64,000 nt of DNA from Jeongeupia sp. USM3. Its GTDB lineage: Bacteria; Pseudomonadota; Gammaproteobacteria; Burkholderiales; Chitinibacteraceae. The notes below the pieces were generated by a model. That model had not been told where the DNA came from. It saw only the letters and a program-made list of their open reading frames with translations, and searched no databases. A program made the translations under genes and the position numbers. Positions 8,100 through 16,315 of the stretch are shown here, one piece after another; position 1 is the stretch's first letter, and every line of letters begins with the position of its first letter. The stretch covers positions 3,472,001 through 3,536,000 of the forward strand of contig NZ_CP017668.1 in the NCBI RefSeq assembly GCF_001808185.1, in the 5' to 3' direction.

Positions 8100-8972
8100 A
8101 TGAACCAAGCGATACGTTTGCCCCTGCCCGAAGCGCGGGAGCAGCACGGCGGCCTGATCGGCCAGATCCTGCTGGCCAAGCAGCAGATCGGCATGGCCGA
8201 TCTGCCGCGCATCGCCGAGTGCCAGCGAGAACACGGGCTGCGCTTCGGCGAGGCGGCCGTCCGGCTCGGGCTGCTGTCCGAGAAGGACATCCGCAGCGCG
8301 CTGTCGGCGCAGTTCGATTTTCCGGTCCTCGCCGATGCGGGCCGCGTCCACCGGCACGTCGTCTGCGCCTACGACCCGTACTCGCCGCAGGCCGAGGCGG
8401 TGCGCGGCGCGCGGACCCAGTTGCTGCTGCACTGGCTCGACGGCCAGCGCAAGCTCGTCGCGGTCGTGCCGGCCGACGGCGATACCCGGCACGGCGAGCT
8501 GTTCGCCGCCAACCTGGCGGTGACGCTGGCGCAGGCATCGCTGCAGGTGCTGGTGATCGACGCCAACCTGCGCCGGCCGACGCAGCACGCGCTGCTCGAC
8601 GTGCCTGCCGGACCGGGGCTGGCCGACTGCCTGGCGGCGCGAAGCCCGTTCGCCGACGCCGTCCGCAGCGTCGACGGGATCGACAACCTGCAGTTGCTGC
8701 AGGGCGGAACCGAGGCACCGAACCCGCAGGAACTGCTGTCCCGGCCGCTGTTCGCCGAGCTGCTCCAGCAGGCGGGTACGCGCTACGACGCGGTGATCGT
8801 CGTCAGCACCGCACTCGACCAGCCGTCGGACATGCATCTGGTGGCGACGCGCTCGCGCGGTGCCATCGTCGTCGCGACACGCAACCACACCCGGCTCAAG
8901 CCGCTGCTCGCCGCCAAGGCCCGGCTGCAGGCGTCGGGTGTCCAGCTGATCGGGGTGGTCCTCAATGATTGA
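8100..8972 (+). CDS. epsG: EpsG-like BY-kinase family protein with degenerate P-loop
   Basis: 290-residue cytoplasmic partner of EpsF. Residues ~13-80 resemble the MshEN/GspE N-terminal domain (LLAKQQIGMADL... LGLLSEKDIRSALSAQF). Residues ~115-290 have the BY-kinase/ParA fold: Walker A' region VLVIDANLRRPTQH (~158) and a conserved switch. The expected Walker A is replaced by PADGDTRHGE (residues 124-133), with no lysine and no GK[ST], and there is no C-terminal tyrosine cluster. The normal member autophosphorylates and controls chain length; this copy may bind nucleotide poorly or act structurally. It overlaps xrtB by 8 bases. Confidence 0.8.
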   Translation: MNQAIRLPLPEAREQHGGLIGQILLAKQQIGMADLPRIAECQREHGLRFGEAAVRLGLLSEKDIRSALSAQFDFPVLADAGRVHRHVVCAYDPYSPQAEAVRGARTQLLLHWLDGQRKLVAVVPADGDTRHGELFAANLAVTLAQASLQVLVIDANLRRPTQHALLDVPAGPGLADCLAARSPFADAVRSVDGIDNLQLLQGGTEAPNPQELLSRPLFAELLQQAGTRYDAVIVVSTALDQPSDMHLVATRSRGAIVVATRNHTRLKPLLAAKARLQASGVQLIGVVLND

Positions 8973-9834
8973 CGCGCTGCGCCGCCTGCCGGTCCGGCTG
9001 GACTGGACACTGGCCCTGCCGGTCGCGCTGGGCCTGCTGCCGATGTACCTGCCGCTGTACCGCGAACTGCTCGCCGGTACCTGGCAGACCGACGACCAGG
9101 CCCACGGGCCGTTCATCGTGCTGATCTGCGCATGGCTGGTCGGCCGGCTGCTCTGGCGCGGCCCGCTGCCGGCCGGCACGCCGCGGCCCGCGCCGGGGCT
9201 GCTGCTGTTCGGCGCCGGGCTGCTGCTCTACGTGGTCAGCAAGTCGCAGGACATCCAGTTCCTTGCGGTGCTGTCGCAGAGCGCAGTCGGCGCCGGGCTG
9301 GCACTGGTGCTCGGCGGCTGGCCCTGCCTGCGCGCGCTGGCGTTTCCGCTGTTCTTCCTGATGTTCAGCGCGCCGCTGCCCGGCGCGCTCGTCGACGCGC
9401 TGACCGGGCCGCTCAAGCATTTCATTTCCGGCATCGCCGAGCAGTTGCTCTACGCAGCCGGCCTGCCGGTGACGCGCAGCGGCGTCATCCTCTACGTCGG
9501 CCAGTACCAGTTGCTGGTCGCCGATGCCTGCGCCGGACTGCACTCGCTGTTCTCGCTGTCGGCGCTGACCTGCCTCTACCTGTACCTGCAGCAGTACCGC
9601 AGCCGCTGGCGCAACCTCGCGCTGCTGGCGCTGGCGGTGCCGTTCGCAATCGTCGCCAACCTGATCCGGGTGATCGTGCTGGTGCTGATCACCTATTACC
9701 TTGGCGATGAGGCCGCGCAAGGCTTCATGCACGGGCTGGCCGGCATGGTGATGTTCGGCAGTGCGCTGCTGCTGATCCTGGGCTTCGACGGCGTGCTCGG
9801 CCGGCTGTGGCCTGCAACGGAGGACGCCCGATGA
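8965..9834 (+). CDS. xrtB: exosortase B
   Basis: Polytopic inner-membrane cysteine transpeptidase that processes PEP-CTERM proteins. It has 289 residues and about eight hydrophobic helices. The three exosortase catalytic residues are all present: Cys189 in ADACAGLHSL, Arg235 in ANLIRV and His256 in FMHGLAG. Its place between epsG and epsI is the standard order of type-B exosortase/exopolysaccharide clusters. The PEP-CTERM gene at 1538 is the only evident substrate in the window. The start overlaps epsG and the stop overlaps epsI (ATGA). Confidence 0.92.
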   Translation: MIDALRRLPVRLDWTLALPVALGLLPMYLPLYRELLAGTWQTDDQAHGPFIVLICAWLVGRLLWRGPLPAGTPRPAPGLLLFGAGLLLYVVSKSQDIQFLAVLSQSAVGAGLALVLGGWPCLRALAFPLFFLMFSAPLPGALVDALTGPLKHFISGIAEQLLYAAGLPVTRSGVILYVGQYQLLVADACAGLHSLFSLSALTCLYLYLQQYRSRWRNLALLALAVPFAIVANLIRVIVLVLITYYLGDEAAQGFMHGLAGMVMFGSALLLILGFDGVLGRLWPATEDAR

Positions 9835-10511
9835 ACCGCCGCGCACAGGCCTGGCTGATGGCCGTACTGATGATCGTCGCCAGCATCGCGGCCGCCGAGC
9901 TGCGGCCGACGCAGCTGCTGCGCACGCTGCCCAAACAGTGGCTCGAGCAGGCGGTGCCGGCCCGCTTCGGCGACTGGCAGCTCGACACCAGCATCGTGCC
10001 GGTGGCGCCGGACCCGACCGTCCAGGCCGCGGTCGACAGGATCTATACCGACGTGCTCAGCCGCACCTATGTCAACAATCGCGGCGAGCGGATGATGCTG
10101 CTGATCGCCTACGGTCAGCAGCAGAACGACAGCCTGCGCGTCCACCAGCCCGAAGGCTGCTACGGCGGCCAGGGTTTCGTCGTCGGCCCGTCGCTGTTCG
10201 GCGAGGTCGACGTTGCCGGCCGGACGCTGCCGGTACGCAGGCTGGTCGCGACGCTGGGTTTGCGCGTCGAGCCGATCACCTACTGGATGACGGTCGGCAA
10301 CGAACTGGTGCTGACCGGCTGGGACGCCAAGCGCGCCCAGCTCAAGTCGGGCCTGCTCGGCCAACTGCCCGACGGCCTGCTGTTCCGCGTGTCGTCGATC
10401 GACGGCAATGCCGATGCCGCCTATCGGGCGCAACAGGGCTTCCTCGACCAGCTGCTGCAGGCGACGCCGGCACCGGCGCGGGCGATCCTGACGGGGCAGG
10501 GCGGTGCTTAG
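9831..10511 (+). CDS. epsI: exosortase-associated protein EpsI
   Basis: 226-residue protein with one N-terminal membrane anchor and a periplasmic domain typical of EpsI (DUF3485): the conserved core QQNDSLRVHQPEGCYGGQGF-like segment lies at ~100-120, including the invariant His-x-Pro-Glu-x-Cys. EpsI always accompanies exosortase B; its exact function is unknown, possibly processing or partnering in export. ATG 9831 has a good GGAGG upstream and overlaps the xrtB stop by four bases. The 3' end overlaps the next gene by 8 bases. Confidence 0.88.
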   Translation: MNRRAQAWLMAVLMIVASIAAAELRPTQLLRTLPKQWLEQAVPARFGDWQLDTSIVPVAPDPTVQAAVDRIYTDVLSRTYVNNRGERMMLLIAYGQQQNDSLRVHQPEGCYGGQGFVVGPSLFGEVDVAGRTLPVRRLVATLGLRVEPITYWMTVGNELVLTGWDAKRAQLKSGLLGQLPDGLLFRVSSIDGNADAAYRAQQGFLDQLLQATPAPARAILTGQGGA

Positions 10512-12000
10512 GAACGGTGCGATCCGCCTGCACGGCATCGCCGCCGGTCGGCTGCGGTGGCCGGCCGATCCGTGGCGGCTGGTGCTGTGGTCCGGCGGCG
10601 CGCTGCTGGCCGGCGTCCTGGCGCTGTTGCTCGGCGGCGCGATCGCGATCGGCTTCTACGCGGTACCGGCACTGCTGGCCGCGCTGCTGGTCGGCGCGGT
10701 CTTCCTGCGCCTGCCCGACCGCCACGCGGTGCTGCTGCTGATGGCCGTCGTGCTGCTGCTGCAGGGCACCGTCGGCTACTACAGCGGCTTTGCCCAGATC
10801 TCGTGGCTTGCCTACGGGCTGGCGGGGCTGTTCGCGGTCAAGCTCGGCGCCCGGCTGCTTGCGCCGCGGCCGCGCCGGGCTGCGCCGCCGTGGGTCTGGC
10901 CCTTGCTGGCGTTCGCTGCCGTCGTGCTGCTCGGCGTGCTGATCAACCGGCCGCCGCTGCCGCAGCTGATCGCCGGCGTGAAGAACCAGCTGCCGTTCTG
11001 GCTGGTGGCGCTGTATCTGCCCCTCGCCAGGCTCGACGATCGCGACTGGTCGGCCATCTGGCGCTTCCTGCTGCTGGTGCTGGTCTGCCAGGTACCGCTG
11101 GTGCTGCACCAGCACTTCTTCATCGCCGCCGGCCGTGCGGTGATGGGCTGGGACGCCGTGGTCGGCTCCTTCGGCGGCAATCCGGACGCCGGCGGCCTGA
11201 ACGCGGTGATGGTGCTGTACACCGTCGTTGCCACGCTGCTGGTGATCGCGCTGTACCTGGACGGACGCATCCCGTTGCGGCGCGCGCTGGCTTACGGGGT
11301 GTGCGCGCTGCTCGTCATCCTGCTCGGCGAGGTCAAGGCGGCCTTCCTGTGGCTGCCGCTCGGCGTGCTGCTGCTGCTCGGCAAGCGGCTGATACGCAAT
11401 CCCGCCCAGCTCTTGCTGGCCCTGCTCGGCCTGGGCCTGTTCGTGGCAATCGTCGGAACGGTCTACGAAAGGCTCTACTGGGCGGATGCGCCGCAAAAGG
11501 GGCTCTCGGAAAACGCCGAGCATTCGGTCGACTATTTCTTCGATCCGAAACTGATCGACAACCGGACCGGTGAAGTCAGCCGTGGCGCCTCGATTGCGCT
11601 GTGGCTGAACGACCGGACGCTCGACACCTATGGCCGATGGCTCGGCAACGGCATCGGCTCGTCGGTCTCCGGGGCGATTTCCAGCGGCACCGTCGCCAAA
11701 CGCTATGCCCCGCTCGATATCGGCTCGACCGGCATTGCGGTGTTGTTGTGGGATTACGGCATTCTGGGCTTGCTTTGCTATATCGGCCTGTTCCTGACGG
11801 CAATCGGTGCCGCTTGGCGGGCGGTTGCTACGGCGATATTCCCAAACCAGCAACGTTTGATTGCCGCTGTTCTCGTCCTTTGCCTGATGACGCTGATCTA
11901 CAACCGCACGCTGATCGACGAGCCGGCGACGCAGTTGCTGGTGGCGCTGGCTTTCGGTTATCTGTCGCGCGGACTGAACCGGGCTTCGAACGATGCTTAA
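10504..12000 (+). CDS. O-antigen ligase/polymerase-like membrane protein (candidate Wzy)
   Basis: 498-residue integral membrane protein with about eleven hydrophobic segments and one large soluble loop (~320-395, YWADAPQKGLSEN... RWLGNGIGSS) before the last helices, the topology of Wzy polymerases and WaaL ligases. In this position it is the only candidate polymerase for the exopolysaccharide. Sequence conservation in this family is low, so the assignment rests on topology, the Wzy_C-like loop and context. The start is GTG 10504, overlapping epsI by 8 bases. Base composition begins to drop in AT-rich codons towards its 3' end. Confidence 0.7.
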   Translation: MLRNGAIRLHGIAAGRLRWPADPWRLVLWSGGALLAGVLALLLGGAIAIGFYAVPALLAALLVGAVFLRLPDRHAVLLLMAVVLLLQGTVGYYSGFAQISWLAYGLAGLFAVKLGARLLAPRPRRAAPPWVWPLLAFAAVVLLGVLINRPPLPQLIAGVKNQLPFWLVALYLPLARLDDRDWSAIWRFLLLVLVCQVPLVLHQHFFIAAGRAVMGWDAVVGSFGGNPDAGGLNAVMVLYTVVATLLVIALYLDGRIPLRRALAYGVCALLVILLGEVKAAFLWLPLGVLLLLGKRLIRNPAQLLLALLGLGLFVAIVGTVYERLYWADAPQKGLSENAEHSVDYFFDPKLIDNRTGEVSRGASIALWLNDRTLDTYGRWLGNGIGSSVSGAISSGTVAKRYAPLDIGSTGIAVLLWDYGILGLLCYIGLFLTAIGAAWRAVATAIFPNQQRLIAAVLVLCLMTLIYNRTLIDEPATQLLVALAFGYLSRGLNRASNDA

Positions 12001-12742
12001 ATTTCTGAAAAAACTGCATTCTAAAATACAGCGGGCCTGGGCCGAGTCCGGCAATGACCGCTATATCCGCTATTTGCGCCGCAAGGGCGTGCGGATCGGC
12101 CATGGCGTCAATTTTTTTGACCCGCGGAATACGGTCATCGACATTACCAGGCCTTCGCTGGTCCAGATCGGCAACAACGTGCAGATCACGCGCGGCTTCC
12201 TGCTCCTGACGCATGGCTACGACTGGTATGTACTGCGGAATCTCTATGGCGAGGTCTATGCATCATCCGGCCGGGTGACGATTGGCAACAATGTCTTTTT
12301 CGGTTTCAACGTCACCCTGCTCAAGGGGGTGTCCATTGGCGACAACTGCATCATCGGCACCGGTGCGGTTGTCACCCGGAGCATTCCGGCCAATTCGGTC
12401 GTTGCCGGTGTTCCGGCGCGGGTCATTTGCTCGATCGACGAATACCGCGACAAACGCCGGGCCGAACATCTTGCCGAGGCCAGGGACTATGCATGCAGTC
12501 TGGTCGAGGCGTTCGGCCGACGTCCGGTACCAAGCGATTTCTGGGAGGAGTTCCCGCTCTTTCTGAATGGCGATCAACTGGCGGACGGTGTGCCGGTCCA
12601 GGGGCAGCTTGGCGCTTCGTTCGAGCATTACCGCAATCATCACCGTGCGCCGTATCAGGGCTTTGAAGCCTTCCTGCAGGATTGCAAGCTGCCGCCGGTG
12701 AACGGGGTGAACGCGATGGGGGCCGATCTCCTTGAGCGATAA
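11993..12742 (+). CDS. hexapeptide-repeat acetyltransferase
   Basis: 249-residue cytoplasmic acyltransferase of the left-handed beta-helix type. Hexapeptide repeats run from ~50 to ~145 (LVQIGNNVQITRG, VTIGNNVFFGFNVTLLKGVSIGDNCIIGTGAVV), ending in the usual SIPANSVVAGVPARVI loop. It probably O-acetylates a sugar of the repeat unit using acetyl-CoA. About 100 residues of unassigned, non-repeat C-terminus follow. It overlaps the polymerase gene by 8 bases and the flippase gene by 11. Codon use is visibly more AT-rich than in the flanking eps genes. Confidence 0.85.
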   Translation: MLKFLKKLHSKIQRAWAESGNDRYIRYLRRKGVRIGHGVNFFDPRNTVIDITRPSLVQIGNNVQITRGFLLLTHGYDWYVLRNLYGEVYASSGRVTIGNNVFFGFNVTLLKGVSIGDNCIIGTGAVVTRSIPANSVVAGVPARVICSIDEYRDKRRAEHLAEARDYACSLVEAFGRRPVPSDFWEEFPLFLNGDQLADGVPVQGQLGASFEHYRNHHRAPYQGFEAFLQDCKLPPVNGVNAMGADLLER

Positions 12743-14150
12743 GCTGCGGGTGCTCAACGGCGTGAAATGGGCCGCACTCAGGGCGTGGGGTGTTCGTGCG
12801 ACCAGTCTGCTCGTATTCCTGATTCTGGCACGCTTGCTGTCATCTGCCGAGATCGGTGCAGTTGCCATGGTCTCGGCAATTCTGGCCATTCTGATGGCCC
12901 TGAGCGAGCTGGGCCTTGCCGATTACCTGCTCTACGCGGATGACAACGAGAAATCGCGGAGCCAGATTTTCTGGTTCCAGCAGATCGTCGCCACGGCCCT
13001 GGCCATTGCGACGTTCATTCTTGCGCCGATCATATTGAACCGGCTCGGGCAGCATGATTCGGCCAATGTCATCAGGGTCATGTGCTGGAGTTTGCCGCTG
13101 CTGTCCCTGTCCGTTGTTCAGGACACGCTGTTCCGCAAACAGCTCGATTTCAAATCCATTGCGCAGCGATCGCTGATTTCGTCTGTATCGGGTGGCGCCC
13201 TGGGCGTGATTGCCGCCTATTGCGGATTAGGTCTGTGGAGCATTGTCATTAAGTACCTGACCGAAGTGACGCTGCTGACCTTTCTGGTCTGGCGCGCTGC
13301 GGCCTGGCGCCCGAGCTGGCGGATCGGCTTCGGCGGGTTCGGTGTCGTGGTGCGCTACGGCCGCAATGTGGCTGGCGCGAGGATGCTCGACGTGCTGGCC
13401 GCCAACCTGGACGAGCTGATCGTCGGGGGGGCAATGGGGCAGAAGGAGCTGGGCATCTATTCGGTCGGCAAGCGCATCTACCAGATCTGCACCGAGATGA
13501 TGACGACGGTAACCGCACAGGTTGCCGGGCCGGTGTTTGCCCGTTCGCAGGGTGATATCGCGCAATTGCGCGCGCTCTATGTACGTGCGATGCAAATGTC
13601 GGCCTGGCTGGTGATGCCGTTTTACACGCTGCTTTTCCTGTTTTGCCCGCTGGTCGTACCGTGGGTTTTCGGTTCGCAATGGCAGCCATCGGTCTGGGTG
13701 CTGCAGTTTTTCTGCATCGCCGGCCTGTTGGCGCCGCTGAGTCAGTTCAATTGGTCCATTTTCATGGCCGCTGCGCCGCCCAGGGTCAGTCTGCTTTACT
13801 CGTTCACGCGCAACCTGTTCTCGATTCTGGCCTTGCTGCTGGGTGGTTTCTTCGGCATGAGCGGCATCCTGATCGCGCAGGCGGGACGTGGCGTGATCAT
13901 GTTTGCTGCGGGGCGCGGGTTTCTCGCCAGATACATTTCGCTTGAATTGAAATCCTATTTTTCCGCACTCCTGCCGGCGATGCTGACCGTTGCACTGATC
14001 ATCTTGTCGGTATCGATCGCCCGCGTCGGAGCGCATGCGTTGCCTGCCTGGGCCAGCTGGTCGCTACAACTCGCGCTGGGGGGCGGCGTACTACTGGTGT
14101 CCTGCGTTTTCCTTTTCAGGCGGATTCGCAAGCAGGTCCTGGCTGTCTAG
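12732..14150 (+). CDS. Wzx-like oligosaccharide flippase (MOP superfamily)
   Basis: 472-residue membrane protein with 12 or so helices and the N-terminal pattern of polysaccharide transporters (GVKWAALRAWGVRATSLLVF... ILARLLSSAEIGAVAM). It should flip lipid-linked repeat units from the cytoplasmic to the periplasmic face for polymerisation by the Wzy candidate. The likely start is TTG 12732, inside the preceding gene; GTG 12750 is an alternative. No ATG fits before the first helix. It belongs to the lower-GC part of the locus. Confidence 0.85.
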   Translation: MSDKLRVLNGVKWAALRAWGVRATSLLVFLILARLLSSAEIGAVAMVSAILAILMALSELGLADYLLYADDNEKSRSQIFWFQQIVATALAIATFILAPIILNRLGQHDSANVIRVMCWSLPLLSLSVVQDTLFRKQLDFKSIAQRSLISSVSGGALGVIAAYCGLGLWSIVIKYLTEVTLLTFLVWRAAAWRPSWRIGFGGFGVVVRYGRNVAGARMLDVLAANLDELIVGGAMGQKELGIYSVGKRIYQICTEMMTTVTAQVAGPVFARSQGDIAQLRALYVRAMQMSAWLVMPFYTLLFLFCPLVVPWVFGSQWQPSVWVLQFFCIAGLLAPLSQFNWSIFMAAAPPRVSLLYSFTRNLFSILALLLGGFFGMSGILIAQAGRGVIMFAAGRGFLARYISLELKSYFSALLPAMLTVALIILSVSIARVGAHALPAWASWSLQLALGGGVLLVSCVFLFRRIRKQVLAV

Positions 14151-14174
14151 CGTTTATTGTGCATCTTCATATGG

Positions 14175-15194
14175 ATGAATCCCGTGAACCACGTAGAACT
14201 GATTTCCGATTTGCAGTCCAAGGTATCGGCCGAACTCGATCTTTACATTCAGCCCGGAATGCGCGTAGCGCTGGTTGATTTTCCGTTCGGCTCCAATGCC
14301 GGTGATTCATACATCTGGCTGGGGCAAATCGAATACCTGAGGCGGCGCGGGGCCGAGATTGTCTATTCCTGCTGGTATGGCGCCTATGATCCGGTACGAA
14401 TCCGTCAGGTGTTGGGGAAGGATGGCGTAGTGCTGTTTCACGGTGGCGGCAACTTTGGCGATCTCTGGCCTGGCCCCCATGCCTTGCGCCTGCGCGTATT
14501 GCAGGATTTGCAGGGCATCCGGGTCATCCAGTTCCCGCAGACCGTGAAGTTCGAAACGGCAGAAAGCATCGCCGCAACCCAGGCCGCGATCGCCGCACAT
14601 GGCGACGTGGTGCTGTTTCTCCGCGACCGGGCATCGTTCGACTTTGCAAAGCAGCATTTCGCTTGCCCGACGGTCCTGACCCCGGACATGGCGTTCTTTA
14701 TCGGCGCCTGCCAGGCGGTGGCGCCCAGCCACGACGGCATGGTGCTGGCCAGAGGGGATATCGAGTCTTCGGGGGAAAACTCGGTGGCCAATCTGAATCT
14801 GGCCTCGCTCCATGGGCGCTGGACCCGGGGCGACTGGCTGGAGTCGGACCGCTTCGAGGCGCTGCTGATGCGCGCCCTCTGCCTGCTCAACGGCGTTTGC
14901 AACGGCAGTGCCCCGGGAAGGACGGCGATGGTGGCCTTGTCGAACCTGCTGGCCCGGCAGCGCCTGAACCGGGGCATTCGCCAGCTGTCGAGCGGCAAGC
15001 AGGTGGTGACCGACCGGCTGCACGCCCACATTCTGTGCCTGTTGCTGGGCAAGCAGCATGTGGTTCTGGACAACAACTACGGAAAGATCTCCACCTTCCA
15101 TCAGGCGTGGACGCAGCGCGCGGGCGAAGTCCGGTTTGCGTCGAGCATTGACGACATTCCGCACAGCCTGACGAAGTTTGCCGAGGGTGCATGA
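14175..15194 (+). CDS. polysaccharide pyruvyl transferase family protein
   Basis: 339-residue cytoplasmic protein of the CsaB/EpsO family, which adds pyruvate ketals from phosphoenolpyruvate to sugars of exopolysaccharides. Family features are FPFGSNAGDSYIWLGQ (~40-55), the glycine-rich VVLFHGGGNFGDLWPG (~88-103), QFPQTVKF (~124) and a C-terminal TDRLHAHILCLLLGKQHVVLDNNYGK (~283-308, quoted in two parts of the same motif: TDRLHAHI and DNNYGK). I prefer ATG 14175 to the TTG at 14157; neither has a strong ribosome-binding site. The stop overlaps the next start (ATGA). A pyruvylated, hence acidic, polymer is the inference. Confidence 0.82.
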   Translation: MNPVNHVELISDLQSKVSAELDLYIQPGMRVALVDFPFGSNAGDSYIWLGQIEYLRRRGAEIVYSCWYGAYDPVRIRQVLGKDGVVLFHGGGNFGDLWPGPHALRLRVLQDLQGIRVIQFPQTVKFETAESIAATQAAIAAHGDVVLFLRDRASFDFAKQHFACPTVLTPDMAFFIGACQAVAPSHDGMVLARGDIESSGENSVANLNLASLHGRWTRGDWLESDRFEALLMRALCLLNGVCNGSAPGRTAMVALSNLLARQRLNRGIRQLSSGKQVVTDRLHAHILCLLLGKQHVVLDNNYGKISTFHQAWTQRAGEVRFASSIDDIPHSLTKFAEGA

Positions 15195-16315
15195 AAGCCC
15201 ATATCGTCATCGCGACCTGGTTTTTCGAAGGCCAACCCGGTTTTCTCGATTTCAAATACCGGATTGCCGCCCTGGCAAAGCGATATCGAGTGACCCTGCT
15301 GTTGCGGCATGCGAGTTTTCGCAACGAGTTTGCCGACCTGCCGCTGACGATCGAAGTGCTGCATACCTCGGGCACCGGTATCCGTGAACAGTTCGGCTTC
15401 ATGCACCGCTGCGCCCGCGCGGCGGGGCGCGCGGACCTGCTGGTATTGCTCGGGTCGCAACTGGCGCTGGGGGCCTACATGCTCCGGCGTGTGCCGACGC
15501 TGCTGTACTGGAACGAACACCCGAGCCATTTTTTCGAGCCGGATCATCGCAACCCGCTGAAGCGGCTCGTGTACCGCGGTCTGCTGCGTGGCAACTACGC
15601 CGCCGGCAGGCGGGTGACCCGGGTGATGCCGATCGGCGAGGCGCATCACGAGGACCTGTTGGCCCACGGCGTGCCGGCCGCCAGGGCCGAGCTGATCTAC
15701 ATGGGCGTCGAGGACCGGTTCGGCTATCTGGCGCAGGTCAACCGCCAAGCGGCGTTGCGCCTCGTCTACACCGGCACGGTGATCAGGGAGCGCGGCCGCG
15801 ACGTCATGCTCGAGGGCGTGGCGCTGGCGCGCCAGCGCGGGCTGGACGTGCGCTTGACGATGGTCGGCGCCAGCGACGAGCAACTGGCGTTCTGCCGCAA
15901 ATCGGCCGTTCGGCTGGGCATCGCCGCTGCCGTCGAGATCGTCGGGCGCGTACCCGGCGAACGGATTCCGGATTACCTCTCGCAGGCCGATGTCGGTATC
16001 TGCGTCTGGGAGGACCGGCTGTGGTGGCGCTTCAATCCGCCGACCAAGCTGTTCGAGTACCTTGTCGCCGGCCTGCCGGTCATGGCCAGCCGGATCCGCA
16101 CGCATACCGATTACGTCCGCGACGGCGACAACGGCTGGATCTTCGACTACGACGCCGCGGCCTTTGCCGACTGCCTGCAGCGGATCGTCGCACAGCGTTC
16201 GGCCTTGCCGGCGATGTCGCAGCGCGCCCACGCTGCGGGGCAGCAGTACCTGTGGTCCAGCATCGAGCCGCAATTCCTCGCGGTTGTCGACGAAACACTG
16301 AGGGCTGCGGCGTGA
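15191..16315 (+). CDS. glycosyltransferase family 4
   Basis: 374-residue cytoplasmic GT-B fold glycosyltransferase. The C-terminal nucleotide-sugar-binding domain shows RLVYTGTVIRERG (~195), EIVGRVPGERIPDYLSQADVGI (motif start ~252) and the retaining-GT signature NPPTKLFEYLVAGLPVMAS (~279). It adds one sugar to the lipid-linked repeat unit; donor and acceptor cannot be told from sequence. It is coupled on both sides: its ATG overlaps the pyruvyl-transferase stop, and its stop overlaps the GTG of the next gene. Confidence 0.85.
   Translation: MKAHIVIATWFFEGQPGFLDFKYRIAALAKRYRVTLLLRHASFRNEFADLPLTIEVLHTSGTGIREQFGFMHRCARAAGRADLLVLLGSQLALGAYMLRRVPTLLYWNEHPSHFFEPDHRNPLKRLVYRGLLRGNYAAGRRVTRVMPIGEAHHEDLLAHGVPAARAELIYMGVEDRFGYLAQVNRQAALRLVYTGTVIRERGRDVMLEGVALARQRGLDVRLTMVGASDEQLAFCRKSAVRLGIAAAVEIVGRVPGERIPDYLSQADVGICVWEDRLWWRFNPPTKLFEYLVAGLPVMASRIRTHTDYVRDGDNGWIFDYDAAAFADCLQRIVAQRSALPAMSQRAHAAGQQYLWSSIEPQFLAVVDETLRAAA

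Noticed and set aside
5501..8290. 929-codon minus-strand frame opposite epsE-epsF
   Set aside because: Same shadow composition; the plus-strand genes have clear domains and overlaps.
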